Part shown: positions 46,271-56,965 of the stretch, one piece after another | How positions within the stretch are numbered: the first letter of the stretch is position 1 | Layout of the letters: each line of letters starts with the position of its first letter | Assembly (NCBI GenBank): GCA_963556145.1 | Contig: OY744462.1 | Location: 7,874,001-7,938,000 of the forward strand | Direction of reading: 5' to 3' | Length of the DNA stretch: 64,000 bases | Origin: Hygrocybe punicea | Lineage: Eukaryota > Basidiomycota > Agaricomycetes > Agaricales > Hygrophoraceae | The notes under the pieces: generated by a model | What the model saw: the letters and a program-made list of their open reading frames with translations, nothing else | What the model was told of the DNA's origin: nothing | Databases searched by the model: none | Translations under genes and position numbers: made by a program

Positions 46271-47404
46271 TGAAGTACTTGATGTCCAAAAAGTCTGTCC
46301 AGCGCTGCGACGCCCAAGACGATCCCGCCAAACGTATCGAGAGTGGACGTATCAGTCGCTCTAGTCGGGACGGCAAAAATAAGACGAGACAGCAGGAACG
46401 AGAACACGGGAGTCATGGCACCGTTGAGCAAATACGCAACGACGCCGAGCAAGATGAGTGGCTTGCAGGGAACGGTGGTATAGATATCTCGCACAAGGCT
46501 CCAGAAGGACTGCTGCATATCGGGATTCGGAGGGTGATCAACTATGACCGTGGTCGCAGGCTCAAAACGTATGTCGTCCCTTCGCGTCCTTGATTTCGAT
46601 ATGTCATGGCGTCGCCGCGACGCCTCACGCCCACTGCTCTGCAACGCTGACTTTCGGCATCAAATTCAGGATCATCCGACATCCAATAGTCCGCCGGAAG
46701 TATCATAGAAGGACTGTAGAATGAGAACATAGATGAGAAGGGCCTGAATGGTGAGCTGAGGTGACAACGGGTCGCGACAGCGGTGTGCGGGGGGGCTGTT
46801 GTGGAGGAGCAACAACATGAATATTCGACTGTTGCTGGGTGGGATCCTGCTGCTGTAGCGATGTTGGTGGTGGCGGCAGCAATCGGCTAAGACGATCGGC
46901 AGATGAGAAATCCGTGAGGAATTCGAAGATCCATTTGCCCCAGGTAAGTGGACGAGAGCCATCGTCTGCCGATGAGCGGCGGCGGCGGCAAAATCCTGCT
47001 GCCCAACCACTCCCTCATCGTTCCTAACCTCGAATTTCTCAGGGAGGTGGCCACCAGTATTCGCCTGAGCCAACATCATCTCCCTAAACCCCCCTCCTGT
47101 ATCCGAACTCATCCAAATCATATCGGTATCCCTGTTCCACGACGCTGCCATTCTTGAGGACATACGCAAAGTCATGCGAGGTGATCTGAAAAAAGTCATG
47201 GGTCATGACGATAGTGGTCTTGTTCGCTCGCCAGCGTTTGATGGCTTCGAAGACGAGCACACGTGTCGTTGCGTCCAGCGCAGACGTCGCTTCGTCTAAA
47301 AAACAAGAAAACAAATCCGCAAAAAAATCCAGACAAAAAAAGAACTTATTCACCAAGAATAAGAACAGTAGATTTGCGCAACACCGTGTCAAAACGATAT
47401 TCAC
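46271..47404 (-). pseudogene. Ste6/ABCB-like transporter relic, inverted NBD1 end to TMD2 start
   Basis: On the minus strand: LDEATSALDATTRVLVFEAIKRWRANKTTIVMTHDF..VLKNGSVVEQG (D-loop and H-loop of NBD1, 47290-47130), a linker with Gln/Ser-rich and acidic parts in several frames, then FWSLVRDIYTTVPCKPLILLGVVAYLLNGAMTPVFSFLLSRLIFAV and GGIVLGVAALDRLF (start of TMD2, 46510-46290). Walker A, signature motif, the rest of TMD2 and NBD2 are missing. The two pieces meet tail-to-tail with the plus-strand TMD1 at about 46270, so part of one gene was inverted. Confidence 0.65.
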
Positions 47405-47449
47405 GATTCGGGGGAAAAGTTCGATGAACGGGGAGGCGGGATATTTGGT

Positions 47450-47850
47450 TCAACTAGGTAACGACAAATATGGCCTACCGGACGTGCGCGGCGAGATCTG
47501 GGCGTTGGGATTACCCGATGCTCCTTGCTTCAAGTGTCGTAGAGACCAGGCCCTAGGAAGACGAGCCGTGCACACATCCAGCCGTTCCCACAGCAATGGT
47601 AAGATCCCTTCACGAAGCGCACGACATGTCTGCGACAGTGCACGGAGCACGTCTGGCCGGTCACCATACGGCGCTGGAAGAAACCGTCTTGACCGCCCCA
47701 ACCACGCACGGTCTGGGACGGCAGGGGAGTAGGAGACTACCTCAAGGAGGAGTTCCATGGCGCCTGAGGTAGGAACCCGCTGGATTGGTTGTGTCCGTGT
47801 AGGTTCAGGCTGCTTGTGGGGTTTCGTGAAGCGACGGCGGCTTGCCGTAC
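47450..47850 (-). pseudogene. F-box-like protein fragment
   Basis: The minus-strand frame includes MELLLEVVSYSPA, then RPDVLRALSQTCRALREGILPLLWERLDVC, a pattern common in agaricomycete F-box-like proteins (F-box helix followed by a leucine-rich start). About 60 further codons follow before a stop. No full-length protein is present. It abuts the inverted ABC fragment. Confidence 0.5.
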
Positions 47851-47899
47851 CGCAGTTTTGTTGAAGGTTTTGAATTTCTTTCTTATGAGCACGCATTCT

Positions 47900-48403
47900 C
47901 GGTGGTGTATGGTAGAAAGGATCTGTCGTCGTTTGATCCCAGGCAGGATCAGTCGACGTCTTGCCTATTTATGGTCATTCGGTACCGGTTGTTACATAGC
48001 ACAAGTCACCGCCAGTCATTTCTTGGTACCATATGGATTCCATAGTATTATTATGAAACATACAATTTGAAAGCAACATTATAAACAAGTGTGGGCAGGG
48101 CAGACACTCGGAAAAAAAAATAACGGCAGTAGCCAGCGTGAAGCTCTTGATCGAACAACGGTATGCAAAATCAGGAGGGTCCAGGTTTGCCGAAAGTTCA
48201 CCGCAGAAACAGAACAGAAAAGCCTCCAGATGCCATACAAGTGATAGTATACTTACATCACCGCGGCATAGAGCTCATCAGAAACAAGCTAGGAAGCCCC
48301 CCGTTCTTCTAGACCGTCGTCCGACTCGTCCCGTTCGAACAAAGTCGCCACAAAAGTCCAGTAACCCTTCGCAAAGCCGTTCTCGCCCCAGTTCTAAGCT
48401 TCT
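47900..48403. other. No gene recognised
   Basis: Contains an A8-9 run (48112-48121) and short open frames without conserved structure. Confidence 0.4.
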
Positions 48404-48728
48404 TCATCGCCAAAGAGGGGCGACGCCCACCACGGTAACGGTGATGGTGAGGGCGATGTGTTGATAGACCCGAAACCACAGAAACCAGTCCTCGTTCCGT
48501 AAACCTAGAGACCCGTCCCCACTCGTCGGCCATCCGTTCCTTAGGAAAAAACGAGCGGGATCGGTGCCCTCCACCACCTCTACCACCGCTACCAGCTCCT
48601 CGCCTCGCCTCGAACCGAGCCCACAGGAGTTGCAGTCAGAAAGCCCAAGGAAGCCCGCAGGTGCGGTGTACGGCTCCTTCAAAGAACGCGTCCGATTCCG
48701 AATCTGGCTTTCGCATGTATGATACCGA

Positions 48729-48760
<32 letters not shown>

Positions 48761-49009
48761 CGACCCGTCCACGCTACACTGGCCACACTCGGTTAAAGAC
48801 AGTGCCTGGGAGGGACATCGGATTCCGGTGTTACCGTGGCTAGTTTCGGGTTCAGGCAAGCAGGCGTCCGAAGTTGAGAAGGATGCAGGGCCGTATTTAG
48901 AGGATACCGCAAGGTAGTGCGAGGCCGAAGCGAATACAGGCGACTTGGGGATCTCTGGTGTAGGCGATGTGACTGTGAGGCTGGGAACGCTAGGAATCGC
49001 AAGAGCCAT
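48404..49009 (-). CDS. Hypothetical Ser-rich protein
   Basis: Open frame of about 200 codons starting MALAIPSVPSLTVTSPTPEIPKS at 49009. It has a poly-Ser run encoded by an interrupted CGA/CGT triplet tract (48729-48762) and a hydrophobic C-terminal helix (IALTITVTVVGVAPLW) near 48440. A donor-like GGTAAC inside suggests an intron could change the middle. It could be a small membrane-anchored or secreted protein, but no family is recognised. Confidence 0.35.
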
Positions 49010-49246
49010 CTGTAGACAACGGCCGTTTGTTAGTTTAATCAAAGATGAGGATTGAAAAAAGAAAGAGGGGGGCAAGACATATGGTAGTCAAGACCAGGAG
49101 TGTTCGATCCGGAGAACTTGGTCGGGCGTTTTCTGAAAATACTAAATGAGTATCATGCGACAGCGGTGGAATCATCAGTTTATCTTATGTGAGCGCTGGA
49201 CAGCTGAATACATCAATGACTTCACTGTTCCAAGCGACATGTATAC

Positions 49247-50099
49247 TCAAACCGGGAACAAAACACTGTGCTTCATCATATCGACCATCTCTTGATCTTG
49301 CAGGCAAATCGAATCAACACAGCCCTCAAGCTGTACCTGATACCACTTCCCGCTTTCTTTCGAAGATCCGACACCAACCACTTCATATAACAGTCCCTCA
49401 GATTCTGCCAGTTCTGCACCCCCTGTAGAGTGAAGCAAAAATTGCTTGCCGATGAGCTGGAATGGGTCACGGGCAAATGAGTTTAGCTCGTCAGTTGTGA
49501 CACGATGTTTAGCGGCGGTTATAGATGGCTTGTTTAACTTAGGCAGCGCAGGTACGGGTTGAAAAGATTGGTTGAGAATTTGATTCGAAGGCGATGATTC
49601 AAGAGAAGCCTGTCGGCTTCAAAGTAGCCATCAGATGTAGGTTATGGCGTGCAATATAACTTGAGTCGCATACCGGAGATCAGCAGCTCTCTTGGAAATC
49701 CGGTGTTGAACTTCGGTCGGTAGCTGGCCCATCTCGAGCAGCATGATGTACATTAGAATTCCATGAGCTGCAAACGATATCCTGATCCGACTAGGAACGA
49801 CTTAACCTCCAAGTCAAGCTAGTAGGGATGGAGACCCACTCATCGAAAGATGTCGGATTTATCAGACACATATCCTCCATTCGTTTCATATACACCCCTT
49901 TCTCAGTGTCGTTGGGATACCATCGTTCACCAGGTTTAAAGATGTCTCCACAACGAGAGACACGGTCGTAGGCTTCTTGACACTTTTTTGGCTCCTTCCT
50001 GAGTTCCGCAGCCTGTTCTTCGAAGATATTCCCGTACTTTGTTTGCTTCTGAGCCATTTCTTCAACGATTCGATCGCAGCGAGCAGTAGGCGGTGGCAT
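49247..50099 (-). CDS. Hypothetical helical protein, multi-exon
   Basis: Exon 1 begins MPPPTARCDRIVEEMAQKQ at 50099 and is rich in charged helical segments (YGNIFEEQAAELRKEPKKCQEAYDRV) with GDIFKPGERWYPNDTEKGVYMKRMEDMC. Later blocks read SFAAHGILMYIMLLEMGQLPTEVQHRISKRAADLR (about 49770-49680) and KLNKPSITAAKHRVTTDELNSFARDPFQLIGKQF...GLLYEVVGVG..WYQVQLEGCVDSICLQDQ, stop at 49247. Exact introns are unsettled. It diverges from the VapD-like gene with about 130 bp between starts, which suggests a shared promoter. Confidence 0.5.
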
Positions 50100-50228
50100 C
50101 GTTGTAAGGTTTCTTCGATTGTCACGCTCGTAACTTATCATAACCGTGACAGTGAAGTTTGTACTCGTGCGTCAATGACCCAACGATCACTCCTGAATGC
50201 ATACTTATATCAGCGCGTTCACACCTAG

Positions 50229-50827
50229 ATGGCTTATGTTCCACCTCCACCGCCTCTCGCATTGTATTTTATGCCCCCCGGTTGCTATGGCATATCATGT
50301 GACATCAGCGTGAATCCGACCGAGCGTGATCTCCCCAATGGGTGGAACTCCTACCGTGGTATGCACTTGTAAATACTTTATTTTAACGTATAAATGTCAC
50401 TAAATGGTGTAAATTTTCAGCGAACACCTACCGTCAACTGATCCAAAAGCTTCGTCTTGCAGGATATATGCGCATGCAATACAGTGACTACGCACATCCT
50501 GCCACCACTGCAGTGAACACATGGGCTGTGATGTTTAACCTCTTCAATATCAACCCACCTGGCAAGTTCGAGTCAACGATTGGGGGTCTAAAAATGCATC
50601 ATATACAAATCCTTGCTATGAACAACGTCACGCCATTTGTACAACTGGGAGGGCTGTTTGCCGCGAGGCTGAGAGGACCCACACCTCGGAATTTGGTTCT
50701 CCCCGTAGCTGCAGCATTGATTGCCGCACCTGTCATCCCTGGTGCCGTGCCGGGCATGCCATTCCAGCTACCACATCATACGCTCCCTTCCGCTGCCGCT
50801 ACGTTGGCCGCAAACTGGAGGATGTAA
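50229..50827 (+). CDS. VapD/Cas2-like ferredoxin-fold protein
   Basis: Two exons, 50229-50358 and 50421-50827, with a canonical 62-nt intron, encode about 178 residues with no defects. After a Pro-rich leader comes YGISCDISVNP (a beta strand ending in Asp, as in VapD/Cas2 proteins), YRANTYRQLIQKLRLAGYMRMQYSDY (helix then strand), AVNTWAVMFNLFNI (second helix) and GGLKMHHIQILAMNNVTPF (final strands). The order and spacing match VapD proteins, which are Cas2-like nucleases in bacteria. The C-terminal 55 residues are Ala/Pro-rich and apparently extra. The assignment is by eye, and a fungal role is unknown. Confidence 0.45.
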
Positions 50828-53520
50828 ATGCAGGTTTACAGAATTACGCAGAAGACTGTGTTCGGGTAGATTTGCACACGTATCATTTTGCCGAGATGAC
50901 TGATACAAAGATCACAAGGTCTACGACTGATGAGTATTCTGAATCGAGATAATCCACAAACCGACTTTATCTGCAGATCTATACCCTGGTATCTGTAGTT
51001 AATCAGAGCTTGGACGCGTGACCTGACGAATTAGGCGAATGCTGACCAATAAGCTGAGTTCAGGTTTTGTTCCCAGGCAGGGTGGGGGTGGTCAGGAGGG
51101 TGACACGTTGGTCGGATGGCCGCAGAGTTGGGTGTGGGGGATGGCAGGGGTTGTGGGGGGGCCCTGTGAATTTTTTGGGGGGGTCCGGTTGGATGTGAGC
51201 TGGCAGATGGGGGATTTATGGCAGATTGGGCACTGTTTGTGGTGCCGCGGCTGGAATAGGGCACGCGAATTTTCGGTAAATTACATGCATATTTTACACT
51301 ATATATGCAACATTTTGTCCCACCAAAAGGAGTCCCCATGTGGTGTGTGTGAGCCTGCAGAATGTCAGGAAAGTGAAGGTGGTCCGGAGTTGTGGCTGAA
51401 ATTCAGACTCAGTTCGAAATCCACAGCCAGAGCGTTCACACTCAGCCGAACTCAAAACCTTCTGCTCATCAACATCCTATCCCCTCCATTCCCGACTCTC
51501 CTGCCGGCTTCCTGCTGCTCCTGCCACCCCACAACTTTCCCATCCCCATCTACTGTCTCCTACCCCCCTCCAGGCAACCTTTTGGCCCCCCCAAGTTGAC
51601 CAATGGACAGCAACAGTGCCACCAGTGCCCCCAGCAAGAGGGGCGCATTCCGGCTGCTTTTGAGCGCCATGGGGGAGTTCTGAGGGCAGCAGGGGTTGTG
51701 GTGCACCCACCCCCTGCTGTTCCAGGTGAGTTTTCAGTTTAATTGACTGTATTGGAGGGGGACTGACATGGGAGTGATCACCCAGGCTTCACCCCCACTC
51801 TCTGCCCTCCCATCACCCCATCCAGCTCACCCCTACCTCCCCTCAACCCCCCTGCACTCCCTCCACCCATCCCCCCCCCCCCTCCCCTCTGCTTCCCCCC
51901 CCTCCCTGGCCTGTTCTGGCCCTTCCCTCCACCTCCCTGCCTTTTCCCCCTCTCCAGCCCCTTCCTTTAGCCCCCATTCACTTTCCTATCACTGTCCTGC
52001 ACTCCCTCCACCCATTCACCCATTCCCCACCCTCCTCCCTGCTTCCCCTCCCTTCCTGGCCTGTTTGGCCCCCCCTCCACCTCCCTCCTTTCCCCCCCCT
52101 CCAGCTCCTTCCTTTAGCACCCATCTACCCCCCCATCACTCTCCTGTGTCATCTCTCTCACCACACTGTGCCTGTACCCTCTGTAGTAGCTCATTTTGTA
52201 TGATATTGACATTTAATTTGATTTAATTTAATTTAACTTATTAAATATTAAATAATTAATAACTACTTAACAATGGCTGAACCAATGCAGTGTCAAGACT
52301 TCACTACTGTGAATCCTGTCTTCAGGAGGCAACCAGACCATTCTCCACTGTACAGGTGGGAGTCTATCTGATATTTACCTGTAACATCAAGGATGGTCAG
52401 GTCTCAGCAGTAAACATAATACATTCCAGACATACATGAAATTATAGGAATTCAAAAAATCTTTTCTTCTTTGCTCACACTCAGCATTTACTACTGATAT
52501 ATACACCTACCAGTGGAATTAATCGCTAAACCTATCTTGGTGAGCTTGCACAATGAGTGGTAGGATAATGCGACCATGTCCTGGGACCAGTGGCACTGTA
52601 ATGCGACAGAATAAGCCAAAGGTTTTACTTCACAAGACGGTTTAGAGGGAAGGGCTTAGGTTCTGAAGACAGTCAATCTTAGAGTAAGAGGAAGCGATTG
52701 AGTTGTAAGTGATACGAAATTTAAAGTCTACAGTACAGGCTGAAAGTAGACTACTTATATAGCGCAAGGAAGTGGCTATGTTACTAGGAAAGGGTTTATG
52801 GCTATGCGCCAGAGCATATGGTGTAAAGGGATGAAACGCATAGGAAAGGAGATAACATACAGCATTTGTCGAATGATACGACTAAGCGGAGGGCAATGGC
52901 AGCGCATATGTGAAAGGAATGACTAATGATAGCGGAAGAGGAGAGGGGAAGGAAAAAGTAAAAAGTAAGCACGTTTAGCTAAGAAATCATAACAGGCACA
53001 ACCTGAGGAAGAAAGTGTATTTGTTAGGTAAGACAGCGAGATATTAGCATTCGCAGAAAGATCAGAAAAACAGGGGTGAGTTAGAATGCAAGGGGAGCGC
53101 AAGAAAATTATATTACCTGGAAACGGTGAGCTAACAAAGCAACAGTGTAAACACAATGACAGAGATTTACAAAGAAGACTTACTCACAGTTGTGAGTAGT
53201 GAGACTGAGATCAGGCTGTGACCACATCGCACAAAATGTAGTTGGTCTCAGCAACAGTTACAATGTATGCAACATACACTGGGTCAGGCCTCAACATAAC
53301 ATATTGCACATAAATATAATTTTTGGCAAGAATTCACATTACACAGAATTCACTGTAGATTATATTTTGCCTAACAAACCTCAAGGACATATTCCACATA
53401 CAAAACCCAAAAATATTCTCTATACCTATCTTGATTATTATATGTTCACCCAACACCATATAAAAATTCACAATTCTTCCTTTACTATCTATTACCATTA
53501 ATTATTGACACCTAATAGTT
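50828..53520. other. Non-coding stretch: G-rich, C-rich and AT-rich parts
   Basis: 51060-51260 is G-rich with GGGGG runs. 51768-52190 is a strongly C-biased CCCTCC/CCACCT tract with Pro/Ser artefact ORFs. 52200-53500 is AT-rich without a supported gene. Confidence 0.6.
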
Positions 53521-53560
53521 GAGGGGGCGGGGCCGAGCGTAGCGAGGTCTCAGCCCCCTC
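53521..53560. repeat. GC-rich hairpin
   Basis: GAGGGGGC (53521-53528) pairs exactly with GCCCCCTC (53553-53560) around a GC-rich loop, in AT-rich surroundings. Confidence 0.85.
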
Positions 53561-53615
53561 CAGCACTTATTCCACATAAAATTTCAAAAAAAAAACTTTC
53601 TTCCTAGCACTTTAG

Positions 53616-53634
53616 ATCCCGTGCTTCACGGGAT
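53616..53634. repeat. Short perfect hairpin
   Basis: ATCCCGTG-CTT-CACGGGAT: an 8-bp stem with a 3-base loop, followed by CCCCCCTGCACGGG. Confidence 0.9.
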
Positions 53635-53890
53635 TATCACCCCCCTGCACGGGTCCTAAACCTAGTATATTTTAAGCGACGCCTCTACATGGTAAGTTAT
53701 GGATATTATATGAATTCCAATCACATAGCTCCTAGCTTAGCGATATGCAGCCGTGCCCCTGGAATGCAGCATGTATAGTATCGTATCATTATAATAAGAT
53801 ACTTTGGCCATTGTTTGTCCCCAATCACTCATTCCAGGAAATCAGTCAGTTTATTTCCTTAACTACAACTATAAACAATCTTCACCAATA

Positions 53891-54130
53891 ATGTCGCGAA
53901 ATTTATTTAACATGGGTGCCCACAGCGTACCCAGCCGAGTTACTAAAGCCATCGTCGTAGAAGATCACGTCATTCCGCCAAAGACGGTATGTTGAATTCA
54001 TATTTTATTTATATGTTGGTTGGGTTGGTTCTTGACAGGCTTTTTTTTTTTCAGTCAGAAGGACAAAGCCCCACCTTGCTGGTGCTGATATCAAGGAGGT
54101 TGAGATATTGCCCACCACATGAACAGGGTC
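53891..54130 (+). pseudogene. Small two-exon hypothetical ORF
   Basis: MSRNLFNMGAHSVPSRVTKAIVVEDHVIPPKT is followed by a GTATGT donor and a T10-CAG acceptor (about 53989-54055). Downstream, one frame reads RRTKPHLAGADIKEVEILPTT but does not match the exon 1 phase. It may be a decayed leader exon of an element gene. No family is recognised. Confidence 0.25.
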
Positions 54131-54665
54131 TCTCTTTCTTGATGCCATTCTTGTGTGCCATGTAACTTTTTCACAATATTTATATTATGCTAGTTGCCTG
54201 TAAATTATTCAAAGTTGTTTTCTCTGGAGTTATCATTTCTAAACCTGAGAGATTTGTGATCAGTTAAAGCATTTTCCATGATCAATCATGTGTTCATTAG
54301 CCTATTAGTAACTCATCCAGCCTTACCCATCATCAAAGTTTGGGCACAAATCTGGGTCTGTACATGAGACAATTGAAAACAAGATGAAAATTTTAGAGCC
54401 GATTATAACAAAGAAACTGTGTATTTATTGTAAACAAAAAAAAGACGTCAAACACATTGATGATGTCATCATGCAGTGGGCAATACTGCAACTTCAACCA
54501 TGTCGTTGGTGCTGGCAGTACAAGGCTTTGTCCTCCTGGCTGTGAAAGGAAAGGAAACCTGTCATTAACACACCCATGTATATCTAGGAATAATTATTGC
54601 ATACTTGATTGTGGCGGGGAGCCAACACCAGTGTTTGTGCATTTGCAGCCTGCTGGTTAGATTTA
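54131..54665. other. No gene recognised
   Basis: AT-rich sequence. Short open frames only. Confidence 0.4.
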
Positions 54666-54790
54666 GTGTTGCCACGGTCCGGTCCGGTCCGGTCCGGTTA
54701 CGGTTAACAACGGTTAACCCAAATATGGCTATTCAAACCGGACCGGACCGTTGGGACCATGGTTAACCATGGTTAACTGTCCCAAAAAGG
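54666..54790. repeat. Orphan hAT-like terminus (GGTCCGGTCC type)
   Basis: Starts TAGTGTTGCCACGG, then three GGTCC units, GGTTAACC pairs and an inverted AACCGGACCGGACCG. This is the same start as the 14367 element but a different subterminal repeat. No matching right end (GGCAACACTA) was found in the window. Confidence 0.5.
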
Positions 54791-55139
54791 CAGTTTGGGG
54801 CAACCTCAAGCCACGTCAACCGCAATTACAAGAACGCTGCGACGATGACTCGACGATGATGACGGTAACCGCTGGCAAGGCTGGAGAAGTGGTGCGCCCA
54901 TTCTCCGGCCCCGGTATGTCCCCCTGCTGTCTGTTCTTCATGTTAAACCAACTTACTAACCACTCCCCACTCTTGTCCAGAACGCCAGCGGGTTCAGCAA
55001 GGGTAGAAGCCTTCAGTGCCCAGAACGACAGCAGTGTCATGCACCCGACCCAATTTGACGATTGAAGCACCAGGAATCCAGGATTGTGTCCGAGGGGGCG
55101 GCTACCACTGCATACCTGGGAAACCATCAACCACCTCGA

Positions 55140-55905
55140 AAACACGAACGCGGGATGGGAGACCCGCGCCGACACCTTAAACGAGGGGGTGAGATTCCCA
55201 GCACCCCGAACGATAACGACAATGCCCAGTGCACGCGTTAATGTGCCCCAGTGCCGTGACATCATGTCTGAGGGGGAGAGATGGCGGTTGCCCATCCCAG
55301 GCGCCAACAACGCGAACACGGGATGGGAGACCCATGCGAACACCCTAAACGAGGGGGCAAGATTCCCAGCACCCCAAACGATGACGACAATGCCCAGCGC
55401 ACGCGTTAATGTGCCCCAGCGCTGTGACATCGTGTCCAAGGGAGCAAGACATAACCATCCAAGGTTCGCGCAACACCACCATCCTCAAAGTAGAAATGCT
55501 GACAGACTCGACAGTCGTGAATGCGAGCGATCTCTCCCTTACCACGGCGGTTGCCCATCCCAGGCGCCAACAACGTGAACGCGGGATGGGAGACCCACGC
55601 GAACACCCTAAATGAGGGGGCGAGATTCCCAGCACCCCGAACGATGATGACAACGCCCAGCGCATGCGTTAATGTTCCCCAGCGCCGTGACATCGTGTTC
55701 GAGGGGGAGAGACGGCGGTTGCCCGTCCCAAGTGCCAATGTGGGATGGGAGACCCACGCCGACACCCTAAACGAGGGGGCAAGATTCCCAGCACCCCAAA
55801 CGACGACGAAAATGCCCAGCGCACGCGTCAATGTGCCCCAGTGCCGTGACATCGTGTCCGAGGGGGAGAGACAGCGGTTGCCCGTCCCAGGCACCAACAA
55901 CTGCC
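55140..55905. repeat. About 165-bp tandem repeat, four copies
   Basis: Units start near 55150, 55319, 55580 and 55741, each with GGGATGGGAGACC, ACGAGGGGG, GATTCCCAGCACCCC, GTTAATGTGCCCCAG and GAGGGGGAGAGA. The second unit carries about 92 bp of extra sequence (55441-55540). The 285-codon minus-strand frame here is three repeats long and is not supported as a gene. Confidence 0.75.
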
Positions 55906-56389
55906 TCTCGAACGTGGATGCAGGCCAACTGACCCACATACAACGCCAACGAGGGAGTGATGATGCCGAGTGAGAGGCAGCGAGGCAGGAGTGCCCAATG
56001 CAGAACCAACGCCAAGCCCAGAAGGGCATTCGGGTGAACAATGATGCCCCGATGCCCTCGTCTATGATTGCAGGGCAATCAAGCCTGAAAGAGATGGGCC
56101 ATTCCCTGATGACAAGACAAGCCCAGGGCAATGACCACAGCCGTGGGATGAGGGCACGCATGAACACGACGGAGGAGAACGTCGACAGAAGCAGGAGAAC
56201 AATGCGTCGGACAAGGGAAGAAAACACTACCGCCCTGATAACTAGTGCGTTTATTCTTTTCATTCATATATTATTGTTACACTACTGATTACTACCAATC
56301 CCCAGCCTCTACTCCACTCTCACCTTCATGTGTGGCAGCAACATGGCAGCAGCAGTAGCACCAGCACCAGCAGCCATAGCACGACAAAG
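55906..56389. other. No gene recognised
   Basis: Coding-looking frames are repeat extensions; nothing conserved. Confidence 0.4.
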
Positions 56390-56960
56390 AAGGCAACAAC
56401 AACGGTGAGGACGGGGATGAGGACGGGGACCAGAATGATCGTGGGGACAGCGATGAGGGACAGACGAGGACAACGACATAACAGGGCCGGGAAGGGGACA
56501 ATGGGGATGGGGATGGGCACAATGAGAATGGGGATGGGCACAATGAGAACGGGGATGGGCACAATGAGAACAGGGATGGGCACAATGAGAACGGGGATGG
56601 GCACAATGAGAACGGGGATGGGCACAACGAGGACGGGGACGGGGACAACGAGGATGGGATCTCGACTCCTTGCCCTGTAATGCAAATGTGACCAGGACAG
56701 TGACAACGAGGACAACGAGACAATGAGGATGGGGACAAGGACATGAGCCAACGGGGAAGATGGGGACTGGATCGCCTAGGACAACGAAGACGGGATGACG
56801 AAAACGACCACGGGGACGACGACGGAGACGAGGACGGGGACGGAGGATGAGAGCGGAAAGGCGAATGAACGTGCTCCCTGCCTCCCCTCCCCCCTGCCTC
56901 CTGCTCCTGCTCCTGTTCCCCTCCCTCCCCATTCTCCCCTCCTCCTCGGCTTGCTTGCAC
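56390..56960. repeat. GACGGGGACGAGGAC array, inverted relative to 21617-22985
   Basis: 56400-56860 consists of GACGGGGA(T/C)GAGGAC and ACAATGAGAACGGGGATGGGC units (the latter in about six 27-bp copies at 56500-56640). A CCCTCC pyrimidine tract follows. Read on the minus strand it has the same purine-then-GTC structure as 21617-22985. Confidence 0.8.
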
Positions 56961-56965
56961 GTTGT

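Noticed and set aside
48404..48533. An F-box or kinase continuation from the neighbouring relics
   Set aside because: No motif continuity in any frame.
50229..50827. Reading the VapD/Cas2-like gene as part of a CRISPR or toxin-antitoxin system
   Set aside because: No array, no Cas1, and a spliced eukaryotic gene; only fold-level resemblance is claimed.
55406..56263. 285-codon minus-strand ORF with WGTLTRALGI repeats
   Set aside because: It mirrors the 165-bp tandem repeat; the unit is also open on the other strand and shows no family resemblance.
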